DNA of 64,000 nt from Amaricoccus sp003258405 (GCF_043226085.1 NZ_CP171225.1:1550001-1614000); one strand, 5' to 3'; positions 43,801-51,979 are shown, counted from the first letter of the stretch. Notes: generated by a model not told the origin, from the letters alone. Numbers and translations: made by a program.

Positions 43801-44471
43801 ACGACCGGAAGATGCATCGCGGCGACCTTGTCGTTACGCGTTACGTCATGCTGCAACATCTATTGACCCGGGCGCACGCCGCCTTGGGAGAATCCCGTAC
43901 CGCGCTCGACTGCGCGCGTGACATGATCGAGGCCAGCCAAGCGACAAAACGGCCGATCGACAAATACAAGACGTTCCTCGCGATAGGGGAAATGCTGTCC
44001 GGCGCGAGCCGCCACGATGCCGCGGCAGAGGCCTTCAAATCCGCTCTTACAATTAGCCGGGAGATGGAATTCAGAAATTACGTCTATACTGCCGAAGCGC
44101 AGCTGGCCGAGCTCGACCTCAAGATAGGCGCGTCTACGGACGGCGAGCACACTCTGGATCGTCTTCTGGCAATCAAGGCTGGCGGGTTGAACCCTATTCC
44201 ACGTCTATCTGCCGAGGCAGCACTCCTTTGCCACCGGCTTGACCACGGGGGCTGCAATGATCTTTCCCAAATCAAGAACCTACTCGAACGGGTTCGAGAA
44301 GTCGATCTTCCCTCTGTGGAATTGCGCATCTTGGATACGCTGGCGCGATGCGATCCGAACGGACCGCAGGGCTGGGCAGCGGCCGCGAAGGCTATCCTCG
44401 CCGAAGAGCGTTACGCTCCGTGTGACCTCCCCGATGCCGAAGTTAACGCCCTGATGGAGTTGTTGGGATGA
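40869..44471 (+). CDS. SARP-type winged-helix/BTAD regulator with degenerate cyclase, AAA ATPase and TPR
   Basis: 1200 residues. N-terminal winged helix (IGINLFGQFEVRLDG, then MLWPGQPDAQARASLRQAIFRLK, residues 1-95), BTAD (about 95-225, ARRHLVLDGYDESALRMLMTALWRQGRR), then a segment resembling a class III nucleotide cyclase without catalytic residues (about 265-420, HVAVMHVVSNRLL). AAA_16/STAND ATPase: Walker A AITGEAGIGKSRFVHE (about 470), Walker B ILLVEDAHWADDD. TPR-like repeats follow to the C-terminus. This is a regulator of the AfsR/MalT type in an alphaproteobacterium. It is divergent from the DUF1127-led operon, its probable target, and overlaps the start of an interrupted hydrolase gene (ATGA). 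Confidence 0.85.
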   Translation: MEHQIGINLFGQFEVRLDGIPVRMPTRKVELILALLAIEPDVALSRSTLAGMLWPGQPDAQARASLRQAIFRLKTALDPSDAVEVTSGWIKLRSDRIERDIDALGRGAAASALPIGTPLEGMSGLEPEVEDRLDAARAELRARLMNWLEDAESEALAARRFADLESLARRHLVLDGYDESALRMLMTALWRQGRRNAALDAFRETSQRIRADLSVSVDPSTTALYHEIRARPAVPQDQKRTAVTAERIEPPASPTGPPAKATLPHLRHVAVMHVVSNRLLAALRNRDPEDAEAASRAASDAIERAVRREGGLIAGRAGHRLSCVFGVDRPDESPALSATFAAYEIAGLDCAVGIDAARALIGGESDSFPAAHLAQVLAEAAAPGDALCTDRVAASCSGAFSFAAADPVQTSEAKPVVAWRLTGEILSRGSFDIRKARGLTPFVARESEIDEVSALAAQVGPRAVAITGEAGIGKSRFVHETLMRLGPVQLLRVQFHPNELGGGITRFTSVLASLLGGRSADNLVAALDAAIPDATLRRRIAPVEALFAARGALPESGELPRSVRLQAIADALLLAIQFLAGRDSILLVEDAHWADDDGAMLVERMLRSLDGDGPLVIVTMRPGSGLNLSGIAGLGSITLAPLSEAESVRLLALLGHDVTSDITARSGGVPLFLEEIARLGTMPGDGSQPVPETLAGLLTRRIDALPPHLRRTIEAAAVLGAEPADDLLQPLSGLRPDAYEVAITQLADGDLLFRIRSVPQRVYGFKHALVQEAAYQAIPTNRRKELHTKVVALREDDWRAGDKGLSIMLAHHALASGQPAKAVELALCATEQAVAQSSYPLADKMLGLALKGARTLEPTAENRRLMAKILAWQRPLAWPLSKLEEVDESLAQSEAISRQLGDQHLIADICVQRAYRHTDDGQVAKALAFCDAARAAALAAGSDELVAESALARCQTFTFQGHMGRALSAIASHRNYWDDRKMHRGDLVVTRYVMLQHLLTRAHAALGESRTALDCARDMIEASQATKRPIDKYKTFLAIGEMLSGASRHDAAAEAFKSALTISREMEFRNYVYTAEAQLAELDLKIGASTDGEHTLDRLLAIKAGGLNPIPRLSAEAALLCHRLDHGGCNDLSQIKNLLERVREVDLPSVELRILDTLARCDPNGPQGWAAAAKAILAEERYAPCDLPDAEVNALMELLG

Positions 44472-44925
44472 GCGAAGCGGGAGAGGTGTCGCAAGGCGCC
44501 TGTGTCGTCGCCGACGCACGGTTGCGATGGCGTGCGGTCGGGGTCGGCAGCTCCCTGGTGCTGCTGCATGGCGTGCCCGGAGACATGGAGACGCTTGCAC
44601 CGGTCGCGGATGCGCTTGCCGACATCTGCCGTGCGATCACGATCAGCCAGCGTCATGCGGGCTCTGGGCCCCACGGCGAAAGACCGTTCGGCACCACGCA
44701 GCAGCGGGACGACCTTGGCGACATCGCGCGCGGGATCGGAGGCCCGATCGACCTAACGGCATGGTCATACTCGGCGCATGCGGCGCTGGCGCTCGCGATC
44801 GAGCGGCCCGACCTGGTGCGCAGTCTCTACCTGTTCGAGCCGGGCTTTCCGACCTTCGTCACCGACCCCGACGCAGCGGCCAGGATCGAGACCGATACGA
44901 TGGCGGCTTTCGGTCCAGCCTTCGG
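44468..44925 (+). pseudogene. Alpha/beta hydrolase gene truncated by IS6 copy D
   Basis: 152 codons are left from ATG 44468, overlapping the regulator stop. Oxyanion-loop motif LLHGVPGD (residues about 33-40) and the nucleophile elbow in TAWSYSAHAAL (Ser in W-S-Y-S-A rather than the usual G-x-S-x-G). The Asp and His of the triad are lost because the IS6 end begins at 44926. The reading frame continues across the junction through SLKASGSHQG into the transposase, giving an uninterrupted 398-residue chimera. Confidence 0.85.
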
Positions 44926-44962
44926 GGCACTGTCACTTAAAGCCAGTGGCAGCCACCAGGGG

Positions 44963-45664
44963 GTGACGGTAGAAGTCGGCATGCGCCCACTTTCCTACGC
45001 ACGTCACCGGTTTTCGCCCGCCATCATCCGACATGCGGTCTGGCTCTACTTGCGGTTTGCGCTCAGCTACCGCAATGTCGAGGAAATACTCGCCGCGCGT
45101 GGCATTGATGCTTCCTATGATACCGTCCGGCGATGGGTGCATAAATTCGGCCAAGTTTTCGCTGAGCGTATTCGATGGCACCTAGACGAGGTTTTCCTCA
45201 AGATCGGCGGCAAGGCGGTATATCTGTGGCGCGCGGTGGACGACGAGGGCGAAGTGCTTGACGTCTTGGTCCAACCGAAGCGGGACCGGAAGGCCGCGCT
45301 GAAATTGCTTCGAAAACTGCTTAAGCGCCAAGGCTATATTCCCAGTGCGATCGTGACGGATCGGCTTCGATCCTATGGCGCAGCCCTCCGGGAGTTGGAC
45401 CTGGCGGACCGGCATCTGACTGGCGGCCGGTCCAACAACCGAGCAGAGGTTTCGCATCGGCCGACCCGACGCCGAGAGCGGCAGCAAATTCGATTCAAGT
45501 CACCCGGATCGGCGCAGCGCTTCCTCTCCTCCCACGCCGCCATCTCCTCCCACGCCGCCATCTCCAACCACATCGACGTCCAGCGTCATCTGATTTCCCG
45601 CAGCACACTGAGAACACTCCGCGCCAGGGCGTCGGCCGAGTGGCGTGAAATCGTGGCGGCCTGA
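44963..45664 (+). CDS. IS6-family transposase, copy D
   Basis: 233 residues from GTG 44963 (MTVEVGMRPLSYARHRF). HTH and DDE core as in copy B, but the RRRxPQPxDR insert before RWHLDEVF is missing (FAERIRWHLDEVF) as in copy E. It carries the tandem SSHAAIS duplication shared with copy B. It can also be translated as the tail of the hydrolase fusion starting at 44468. Confidence 0.88.
   Translation: MTVEVGMRPLSYARHRFSPAIIRHAVWLYLRFALSYRNVEEILAARGIDASYDTVRRWVHKFGQVFAERIRWHLDEVFLKIGGKAVYLWRAVDDEGEVLDVLVQPKRDRKAALKLLRKLLKRQGYIPSAIVTDRLRSYGAALRELDLADRHLTGGRSNNRAEVSHRPTRRRERQQIRFKSPGSAQRFLSSHAAISSHAAISNHIDVQRHLISRSTLRTLRARASAEWREIVAA
45527..45562 (+). repeat. 18-bp tandem duplication in IS6 copy D
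   Basis: The same TCCTCCCACGCCGCCATC doublet as at 12336-12371 in copy B. Confidence 0.9.
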
Positions 45665-45715
45665 GGCTGCCTCCAGGAGGTGCTGCCGGCCACTGAGAAT
45701 TACCGTGACAGTGCC

Positions 45716-45895
45716 AGCGTGGCAGTCGAACGGCAGCTATGGGCCGGTCGAGCCACAACGCGCATAGCTACACCGGCGAAATTGGGGCACCGCATCCATG
45801 CGGCGGTGCGGCGGTCGTGACCGCGGAGCGACGCAGTTGCGCGTCTCGTCCGGCCCGGTGCGGACCTCCACCCGGCCTCTATTATGCTGCGTCTC
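45716..45895. other. Unassigned 180-bp segment between two IS elements
   Basis: GC-rich sequence between IS6 copy D and the IS5-family element. Open frames exist on both strands but none resembles a protein I know. Probably a piece of an older gene. Confidence 0.3.
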
Positions 45896-45949
45896 GACTC
45901 TGTTGCGCAAATCGGCTGACGGTCGAGGTTCCCCCATCCCCGGACAGAC

Positions 45950-46925
45950 TTATCCTACGGCCTCTGTGACGGGCATGCCGAGCGCGGTGTAGCCGTTCAG
46001 GACGGCTATGCGGATCTGGATCTCGGCGAGCTGGCGATCAAAGGCTCGCGCCATGAGGCGCTGGCCCAGCAGCTTTACCCAATGCATCTTGCTCTCGACG
46101 CGGCTTCGGCGGTGATAGCCACTCCAGTTTCGCCAGAGCGCCCGCCCAAGATTTTTCGACGCCCGGAAGGCTTCGTTTCGTGCGCGCGCCCCGGGCGTGT
46201 TCGGCTTCCATGGCTTTGCGTTCTTGCGGGGTGGGAGTGAGGAGGATCAGGAAATGGTCCGGGGGACCATTTCCCCGACGAACGGCGGCAGCACCTCGAT
46301 CCGCAGTGGCGTCATGACACTTGCGCGTATCATACGCACCCTCTGCGGTGACACTGCCGATCTCCTGTTCGGGCGGGATCTGATCGAGCAATTCCGGTAG
46401 CATGGGGGCGTCGCCGATACCACTTCTGGTGAACTCGACAGCGCGGATTTCCAGCGTTTGCTCATCGATGCCGAGATGAATCTTGCGCCAGACCCGCCGT
46501 TTGGGACCGCCATGCTTGCGCGCATTCCATTCGCCTTCCCCCTCGACCTTGATGCCGGTACTGTCGATCAGCAGGTGCAAGGGCCCCTTGGAGCCGCGAT
46601 GCGGGATGTTCACGGCCAAGGTCTTCTGGCGGCGGGACAGCGTGCTGAAGTCGGGCACCGCCCAGTCCAAGCCGATCAACTTCAGCAGGCTCTCGACAAA
46701 ACCACTCGTTTGCCGAAACGCCATGCCGAACAAAACCTTCATCGAAGGGCACGTCTGGATGGCGGTGTCGCCGTAGGTTTGCTGGCGGCCACGCCGGCCT
46801 GTCGGCGCGGCATCCCAGCTCATCTCTGGGTCGAACCAGATCGTCAGCGAGCCCCGGCACTTGAGCGCTTCATTGTAGGTCGGCCAGTTCCTGGTCTTGT
46901 AGGTCGGAGGTGTGGGTCTGCTCAT
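45950..46925 (-). pseudogene. IS5-family transposase with frameshift near a perfect palindrome
   Basis: From ATG 46925: YKTRNWPTYNEALKCRGSLTIW and WDAAPTGRRGRQQTYGD match IS903-type N-termini; DDE residues include LLIDSTGIKV and the region AYDTRKCHDA. The frame then shifts. In the alternative frame the expected C-terminus appears: PPRKNAKPWKPN, RNWSGYHRRSRVESKMHWVK and QIRIAVLNGYTALGMP, ending at 45950. The shift coincides with an inserted palindrome at 46250-46274 (11-bp arms GGAAATGGTCC, 3-nt loop). Confidence 0.85.
46250..46274. repeat. Perfect 11-bp palindrome in the IS5 transposase
   Basis: GGAAATGGTCC, a GGG loop, then GGACCATTTCC. It lies exactly where the transposase leaves its frame and is not explained by the protein family; a template-switch product is a possible origin. 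Confidence 0.8.
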
Positions 46926-47078
46926 GACGACCAGCTACCCTTCTGGATTCACGAGATGAATCCCCGCAAGGGTTTGCGCAACAGAGCCCCTACCAAGGCA
47001 AAGTGGATCAAGCCACACTGTCGTGTTCCACAAGTAATGCGGGAGAAGCCGTAACCATCTAGGTTACAAACTGACCCA

Positions 47079-47981
47079 CTACCGACCTTCGATATATTCC
47101 TGCCGAAGGAAATCGATGAGCTCCGGGCTCAGCCGGCATGTCCGGTCGCGTGACCAGACAAGCTGGATCTGCCACTCCACATCGAGCTCTTCCACACGCC
47201 GCAGGGTAACGTGGCGTTCGTTGACGGCAGAAGCCGCTTCCGGCACCAGCGCAATGCCAAGGCCACTGGCCACGTAGCCAAGCTGCGAATGGATACGGGC
47301 CACCTCCCGGCTGATCGTCGGGCTGACCCCCCGTCCGGCGAAGGCCGCGATCAGCTTGTCGTAGTAGAATGGAGACTGCCGTCGAGACGGCAGGATCAGC
47401 GGCTCGCCCGCCAGAAGCTCCAGCGTGACACATTCTGTGTCGATCAGCGGATGTCCCTGTGGCAAGGCCAGCACAAAGCGGCCACGGCGCAGGATCACCT
47501 CGTCCAGCCCACTGTTCCCGTATTCGACTTGGCTCAGACTTCGCCAAGCGATACCGAAGTCATACCGCCCGGCTTTCACCCCAGCAATCACGCTGGAGGT
47601 ATGTCCCTCGTCCAAGACGAATTGCGTGTCGGGATAGGTCTCCTTGTGGTTGCGGATGAACTCCGGGAAGACAGTGTGGAGAGCGAAGGGAACGACCCCG
47701 AAGAACAGCGTATTGCGCTCTTGCCCTCCTTTCTGCATTAGCTGGTCGACCCGCGCGGCTTGAGACAGAAGTCGCCGCGCCTCCTCCATCAGAACACGCC
47801 CCGCCGCCGTCAGCTCAACCACACGATTGTTGCGGCGCAGCAGCGTACACCCATATTCCGCTTCCAGCATCTGAATATGGCGGGTCAACGGAGGCTGTGA
47901 AATGTTGAGCCGCTGCGCAGCCCGCCCGAAGTTCAGTTCCTCCGCAACCACCAGAAAGCAGCGAAGCCGCGTCAGGTTCAT
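47079..47981 (-). CDS. LysR-family transcriptional regulator
   Basis: 300 residues from ATG 47981. N-terminal winged HTH (NLTRLRCFLVVAEELNFGRAAQRLNISQPPLTRHIQMLE) and a C-terminal LysR substrate-binding domain (NTLFFGVVPFALHTVFPEFI, VKAGRYDFGIAWRSL, GVSPTISREVARIHSQLGYVASGLGIALVPEAAS). It follows tctA in the same direction with a 44-bp gap and is probably the local regulator of the tricarboxylate transport operon. A short inverted repeat GTAACC-ATCTA-GGTTAC (47051-47067) lies 12 bp beyond its stop and may end the transcript. Confidence 0.92.
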   Translation of the reverse strand: MNLTRLRCFLVVAEELNFGRAAQRLNISQPPLTRHIQMLEAEYGCTLLRRNNRVVELTAAGRVLMEEARRLLSQAARVDQLMQKGGQERNTLFFGVVPFALHTVFPEFIRNHKETYPDTQFVLDEGHTSSVIAGVKAGRYDFGIAWRSLSQVEYGNSGLDEVILRRGRFVLALPQGHPLIDTECVTLELLAGEPLILPSRRQSPFYYDKLIAAFAGRGVSPTISREVARIHSQLGYVASGLGIALVPEAASAVNERHVTLRRVEELDVEWQIQLVWSRDRTCRLSPELIDFLRQEYIEGR

Positions 47982-48025
47982 CGCCCCCCCTTCGGTTCTG
48001 ACCTGAATATGTGCTGGCGGGGATC

Positions 48026-49516
48026 CTAGTCCGGCCGGACGCGCTGCGCCAGATAGGGCCGGATCGCGAGCCAGATCATCACCAGAGATAGCAGCAGGAA
48101 CAGCGCACTGACCGGCCGCGACAAGAAGATCGCGAAGTCCCCCCGCGACACCATCAACGACCGCCGGAAATTCTCCTCCATCATCGGGCCGAGCACCAGA
48201 CCAAGGATCAGCGGCGCCGGCGGATAGCCAAACGTGTTCAGCACGTAACCCACCAGGCCGAAAATTGCGGTGAGATAGATGGCGAAGGGAGACCCGGTCA
48301 TTGAATAGGCCCCGATGCAGATGAAGAAGAGGATCGCGATCGATAGATAGTGGTACGGAATCGACAGGATCTTCACCCAAACCCCGATAAGTGGCACGTT
48401 CAGCACGATCAGCATGATGTTCCCCACCCAGAAGCTCATCACCAGTCCCCAGAACAGATCCGGGTGACTGTTGACCAACTCCGGTCCCGGCGAAATGCCA
48501 TGGATGATCATCGCTCCCAGCATCACCGCCATGACCACATCGCCGGGAATGCCCAAGCTGAGCGTCGGGATGAAGGCTGCTTGCACCGAAGCGTTGTTTG
48601 CCGCTTCCGGGCCAGCAATCCCTTCGATCGCCCCCTTGCCGAACCGGCTTCGGTCACGGGCCACCCTTTGCTCGGTGGAATAGGCCATGAACGAGGCGAC
48701 AGAAGGCCCGGTCCCCGGCAGGATACCTACGAGAGACCCCACGATCGAACCGCGCAGGATCGGCTTTGCGAGGCTACGCATCTCCGCCCGCGTGGGATAC
48801 ATCGACCGCATGGAAACCTTACCGAGCCCGCTTGGACGCGTTGCGCCCGAAAGAGATCCGATCACTTCCGACACGCCGAACAACCCCATGGCGACCGCGG
48901 CCATGCTGACCCCATCCGCAAGCTCCAGAAGTCCGAAAGTATAGCGGAACGTGCCGCTGCTGACATCCGTCCCGACAACGCCAAGGATCAGCCCCACGAT
49001 GACCATCAGCAATCCCTTGAGCGGAGCGCCCGTGCTGACCGTTGAGGCGATGATCAGCGCCAGCAGCATGACCGAGAAATACTCAACTGAGGTGAAGCTG
49101 AGCGCGAAAGTGGCGAGCAACGGCGTGAAAACCATCATGAGAAGGATCGCGAAAGACGAGCCGAAGAAGGATGCGATAGCCGCGATGAACAGAGCCACGC
49201 CCGCTCTGCCCTGCTTGGACATGGGGTAACCGTCCAGGCAAATGACTGCGGAAGAGGCCGTCCCCGGCAGGTTCAGCAAGATGGACGCCGTCGAGCCGCC
49301 ATATTGCGCCCCGTAGAAGATGCCCGCCAGCATGATCAGCGAAATGGTCGGGTCTAGGTGGAAGGTGATCGGCAAGGCCATGGAGATCGCCGCCAGCGGG
49401 CCGATGCCGGGAAGGACGCCAATCGCCGTCCCGACGGCGACCCCAACGAAACAGAAGATCAGCGCCTGCCAGGAGAACGCGACCTGGAGGCCCAGATAGA
49501 TGTCTTGAAAGTCCAC
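48026..49516 (-). CDS. tctA: Tripartite tricarboxylate transporter, large membrane subunit TctA
   Basis: 496 residues from GTG 49516, four bases after the tctB stop. About eleven to twelve membrane helices, with TctA signatures: AIGVLPGIGPLAAISMALPITF, GIFYGAQYGGSTASILLNLPG and GILPGTGPSVASFMAY, and the cytoplasmic FGKGAIEGIAGPEAANNAS. It is the transport channel of the TTT family and works with TctB and the periplasmic TctC to take up carboxylates with sodium or protons. An upstream ATG (49570) in frame would overlap tctB and is less likely. Confidence 0.93.
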   Translation of the reverse strand: MDFQDIYLGLQVAFSWQALIFCFVGVAVGTAIGVLPGIGPLAAISMALPITFHLDPTISLIMLAGIFYGAQYGGSTASILLNLPGTASSAVICLDGYPMSKQGRAGVALFIAAIASFFGSSFAILLMMVFTPLLATFALSFTSVEYFSVMLLALIIASTVSTGAPLKGLLMVIVGLILGVVGTDVSSGTFRYTFGLLELADGVSMAAVAMGLFGVSEVIGSLSGATRPSGLGKVSMRSMYPTRAEMRSLAKPILRGSIVGSLVGILPGTGPSVASFMAYSTEQRVARDRSRFGKGAIEGIAGPEAANNASVQAAFIPTLSLGIPGDVVMAVMLGAMIIHGISPGPELVNSHPDLFWGLVMSFWVGNIMLIVLNVPLIGVWVKILSIPYHYLSIAILFFICIGAYSMTGSPFAIYLTAIFGLVGYVLNTFGYPPAPLILGLVLGPMMEENFRRSLMVSRGDFAIFLSRPVSALFLLLSLVMIWLAIRPYLAQRVRPD

Positions 49517-49520
49517 CGGT

Positions 49521-49982
49521 TCAGAACTCCGCGATGTGGACAGGGACGCCCAGCCCGTAAATGAAAACAAGAACGCCGGTCAGAGACAGGAAGGCGGCGG
49601 TGATGAGCACGGTCATCGACCGGGCCTCTCTGTCCGCCAGCCCTGCGACGAATGTAAAAATGACCGTGGCGGGAATCAGGCCAAACCGCTCCAGGCACAA
49701 CCCGAAGACGACAAGCGCCGCCGGCACCAGCAGTGCAGGCCGAAGGCTCATTCCCCGTACGTCTGGTTGCTCCCGCCGAGAGGCGATCAGACAGGCCAGA
49801 GCCAGCAGTGCCAGCATGATCCCGAGGGCCAGCGGATAGACTCCCGGGCCCGGTCGCGCCAGCTTCCCTAAGCCGAAGTCAAGCGCGACAAGCGCCACAT
49901 AGAGTCCCATACCGATGAAGATCAGCGGAACAGCAACGCTCCAAGCGTACCATTCCGATGTGTTTTTTTTGGCTTCGTCCAA
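49521..49982 (-). CDS. tctB: Tripartite tricarboxylate transporter, small membrane subunit TctB
   Basis: 153 residues from TTG 49982, selected because of the strong ribosome-binding site GGAGGAGAGG seven bases upstream; ATG 50036 would overlap tctC. Four predicted helices (SVAVPLIFIGMGLYVALVAL; YPLALGIMLALLALACLI; LVPAALVVFGLCLERFGLIPATVIFTFVAG; VLITAAFLSLTGVLVFIYGLGVPV) in the order usual for TctB. A poorly conserved partner subunit identified mainly from position and topology. Confidence 0.85.
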   Translation of the reverse strand: MDEAKKNTSEWYAWSVAVPLIFIGMGLYVALVALDFGLGKLARPGPGVYPLALGIMLALLALACLIASRREQPDVRGMSLRPALLVPAALVVFGLCLERFGLIPATVIFTFVAGLADREARSMTVLITAAFLSLTGVLVFIYGLGVPVHIAEF

Positions 49983-50022
49983 ATTCCTCTCCTCCCAGAT
50001 GCGAGGGCCCGACGGTGTCACG

Positions 50023-51000
50023 TCAGTTCGCCGCATCAAGGTCCAGCGTTTCGGGGAAGCTCTGCCAGAGCGCCAGGTTCTCATCGAACCAGCCCCTTAG
50101 CTCCTCCGGAGAGCTTCCGATAACCGTCACGCTCATCTCCTCGATCCGCGCAAGGGTCTCGGGGTCGTTCATCGCGGCCGTCCAGTTTTCGTTCCAGTAG
50201 TGAACCACCTCATCGGGAAGCCCGGCCGGACCGACCAGCGAGAACGACAGGGAATCCACGACATCCACCCCAACCTCGCGGAGCGTCGGCAGATCGGGGA
50301 AAAGCGCGACCCTCTCACCTGTCGTCACCGCAAGCGGCCGCATCTGGCCGTTGCGGATAAAATCGCGCGTCGGAATCGAGGTCGCGAAAAGAGCCTGGAT
50401 CTCACCGGACAGAAGCGCGTTGAAAGAGGGAGTGCCGCCACTGTAGGGGATGATATCGAATCCGATCCCGGTTTCTGCACGGAAACGTCGCGCGATCAGG
50501 TCCGACTGCGACAGCGGCCCGTAGGAGCCGAAGAGGATTTCCTGGGGATGCTCGGAGAGGTAAGCCGCAAACTCCTCATAATTAGTGACCGGCAACTCAG
50601 GATTGACCATCAGCATGTAGGGCGCTTCGGCCGTATGCGAGATGAAGGTGAAGTCCTTCATCGGGTCAAAGGGAAGGTTGCCCTGAAACACCATGCCAGA
50701 CAGGAACTCCGACGGTGTGGCAATGTACATCGTATAACCGTCCGGCTTCGCCCCCGCCACACGCCTGCTGGCGATCTGGGTCGAAGCGCCGGGCACGTTC
50801 ACCACCACGATGTCTTCGTCGGTCATCTCGGACATGCTGTTGGCAATCAGCCTACCCAGCGTATCCGACCCCCCCGGCGGATAAGGGATGATCAACTCCA
50901 CCGGTCTGTTGGGATAATCCTCGCCTTCGGCAAGAACCGGCTGGGTCATGAGGCTGGCGGCTAGGCCAAGCCCGGCCACCACGATCGTTTTTGCAGTCAT
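50023..51000 (-). CDS. tctC: Tripartite tricarboxylate transporter, periplasmic substrate-binding protein (Bug family)
   Basis: 325 residues from ATG 51000. Signal peptide (KTIVVAGLGLAASLMTQPVLA). Bug-family features: YPNRPVELIIPYPPGGSDTLGR, VVNVPGASTQIASRRVAGAKPDGYTMYIA, FNALLSGEIQALFATSI and RPLAVTTGERVALFPDLPTLREVG. It delivers the substrate to TctAB. The ligand is a carboxylate of unknown type; the RraA-family gene 28 bp upstream points to an oxo- or hydroxy-dicarboxylate (inference). Confidence 0.92.
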   Translation of the reverse strand: MTAKTIVVAGLGLAASLMTQPVLAEGEDYPNRPVELIIPYPPGGSDTLGRLIANSMSEMTDEDIVVVNVPGASTQIASRRVAGAKPDGYTMYIATPSEFLSGMVFQGNLPFDPMKDFTFISHTAEAPYMLMVNPELPVTNYEEFAAYLSEHPQEILFGSYGPLSQSDLIARRFRAETGIGFDIIPYSGGTPSFNALLSGEIQALFATSIPTRDFIRNGQMRPLAVTTGERVALFPDLPTLREVGVDVVDSLSFSLVGPAGLPDEVVHYWNENWTAAMNDPETLARIEEMSVTVIGSSPEELRGWFDENLALWQSFPETLDLDAAN

Positions 51001-51028
51001 GATACTCCTCCCTGATTGGTTTGTGTTT

Positions 51029-51769
51029 CTACTTGAACAGCTGGGCCACAAGCTCCGGAACGGTCATCCCGTTCTTCAACCCCTCGACCCAACCCTGTTC
51101 GGTCTGGGCAATTGCCTCGCAGGCCTCCAGCACCTGTTCGATCAGATCGCGGGGGACGAAACACACCCCGGTTTCATCGGCGATGACCAAGTCGCCCGCC
51201 TCGACGGGCACGCCATCAATCTTCACCGGGCCGTTAATTTCCTTGGTTTCGGCCCGCCACTTCCCCGAGATCGGGGAAATATCGCGCGACCATACGGGGA
51301 AGCCGAGCCCCCGGCTCTCTCCGACATCTCGGATGCCGCCGTCCACCACGGCGCCCGCTAGTCCCTTGTAGAAACAGGTCGTGGCCATGACCCCGCCCAT
51401 GTTCGAGAGGTTCCGCAGCCCCTGGATCACCAGAACGTCGCCGGTCTCCGCCTGATGGATCCCCTCGATTTCGGTCATCATGTTGGCTCCATCCGCAATG
51501 GTCTGCTGGACGGAGCGGGTCTGGGGGATGTTGCGGACGGTAATCGCGCGGCCGATCACCCTCTTTTGCGGCAGCGTCGGCTTCAGGATCGACGAGCCGA
51601 TCACCCCGACACGTCCAAGTTTGTCCAGAACGTCCGAAACGGTGCTGGTCAGATCCTCGAGCTTTTCGAAGCGGTCCAGCAGCGCCGGATCGATCGCCGC
51701 CGGCATCCGGCAGATCCGGTCTTCCGGTAGCCGGCCGGCAGAGCCCTTGTGTTGAGGTTTGGTCTGCAT
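51029..51769 (-). CDS. RraA-family protein (aldolase/decarboxylase-like)
   Basis: 246 residues from the internal methionine at 51769 (MQTKPQHKGSAGRLPEDR). The RraA/HMG aldolase fold signature is present: VSDVLDKLG, GDVLVIQGLRNLSNMGGVMATTCFYKGLAGAVVDGGIRD with the Asp/Arg active-site residues, and FPVWSRDISP. Family members split 4-carboxy-4-hydroxy-2-oxoadipate or 4-hydroxy-4-methyl-2-oxoglutarate, decarboxylate oxaloacetate, or (RraA itself) inhibit RNase E. Being first in a tct operon favours an enzyme of carboxylate breakdown. Confidence 0.88.
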   Translation of the reverse strand: MQTKPQHKGSAGRLPEDRICRMPAAIDPALLDRFEKLEDLTSTVSDVLDKLGRVGVIGSSILKPTLPQKRVIGRAITVRNIPQTRSVQQTIADGANMMTEIEGIHQAETGDVLVIQGLRNLSNMGGVMATTCFYKGLAGAVVDGGIRDVGESRGLGFPVWSRDISPISGKWRAETKEINGPVKIDGVPVEAGDLVIADETGVCFVPRDLIEQVLEACEAIAQTEQGWVEGLKNGMTVPELVAQLFK

Positions 51770-51979
51770 ATGCCCTTCGCCTTTGTTGGTGTTCCATTCG
51801 GGCACAACATGGGGAAAGCACGGCATTACCGTCCAATACCAAAAGCGGTATCTTTGATGCTTAAAAGGTATGAACGGCCTGCCAGCGGGCCCAAAGGCCC
51901 TTGCCCGAGGTGCTAGGGTCAGGACCCATTGATTTCCGCGTAGGGGGGTGATTCACGGTTCGAAAACCGAGCGGTGAAC

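Larger units (their letters stand above)
44926..45715. mobile_element. IS6-family insertion sequence, copy D
   Basis: 790-bp element from GGCACTGTCACTTAAAGCC to the reverse complement of GGCACTGTCACGGTAATTCT. The transposase is on the plus strand. The outer octamers GCCTTCGG and AGCGTGGC differ. It interrupts the hydrolase gene. The right flank (45716-45895) is not the continuation of the hydrolase as far as I can tell, so sequence was lost or rearranged. Confidence 0.9.
45896..46988. mobile_element. IS5-family element (IS903-like), inactivated
   Basis: 1093-bp element with near-identical inverted ends: GACTCTGTTGCGCAAATC at 45896 and, at the other side, the reverse complement of GGCTCTGTTGCGCAAACC ending at 46988. 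The IS903 group has similar GGCTTTGTTG ends. The single transposase frame on the minus strand is shifted. Flanking nonamers CTGCGTCTC and CCTACCAAG differ. Confidence 0.85.
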
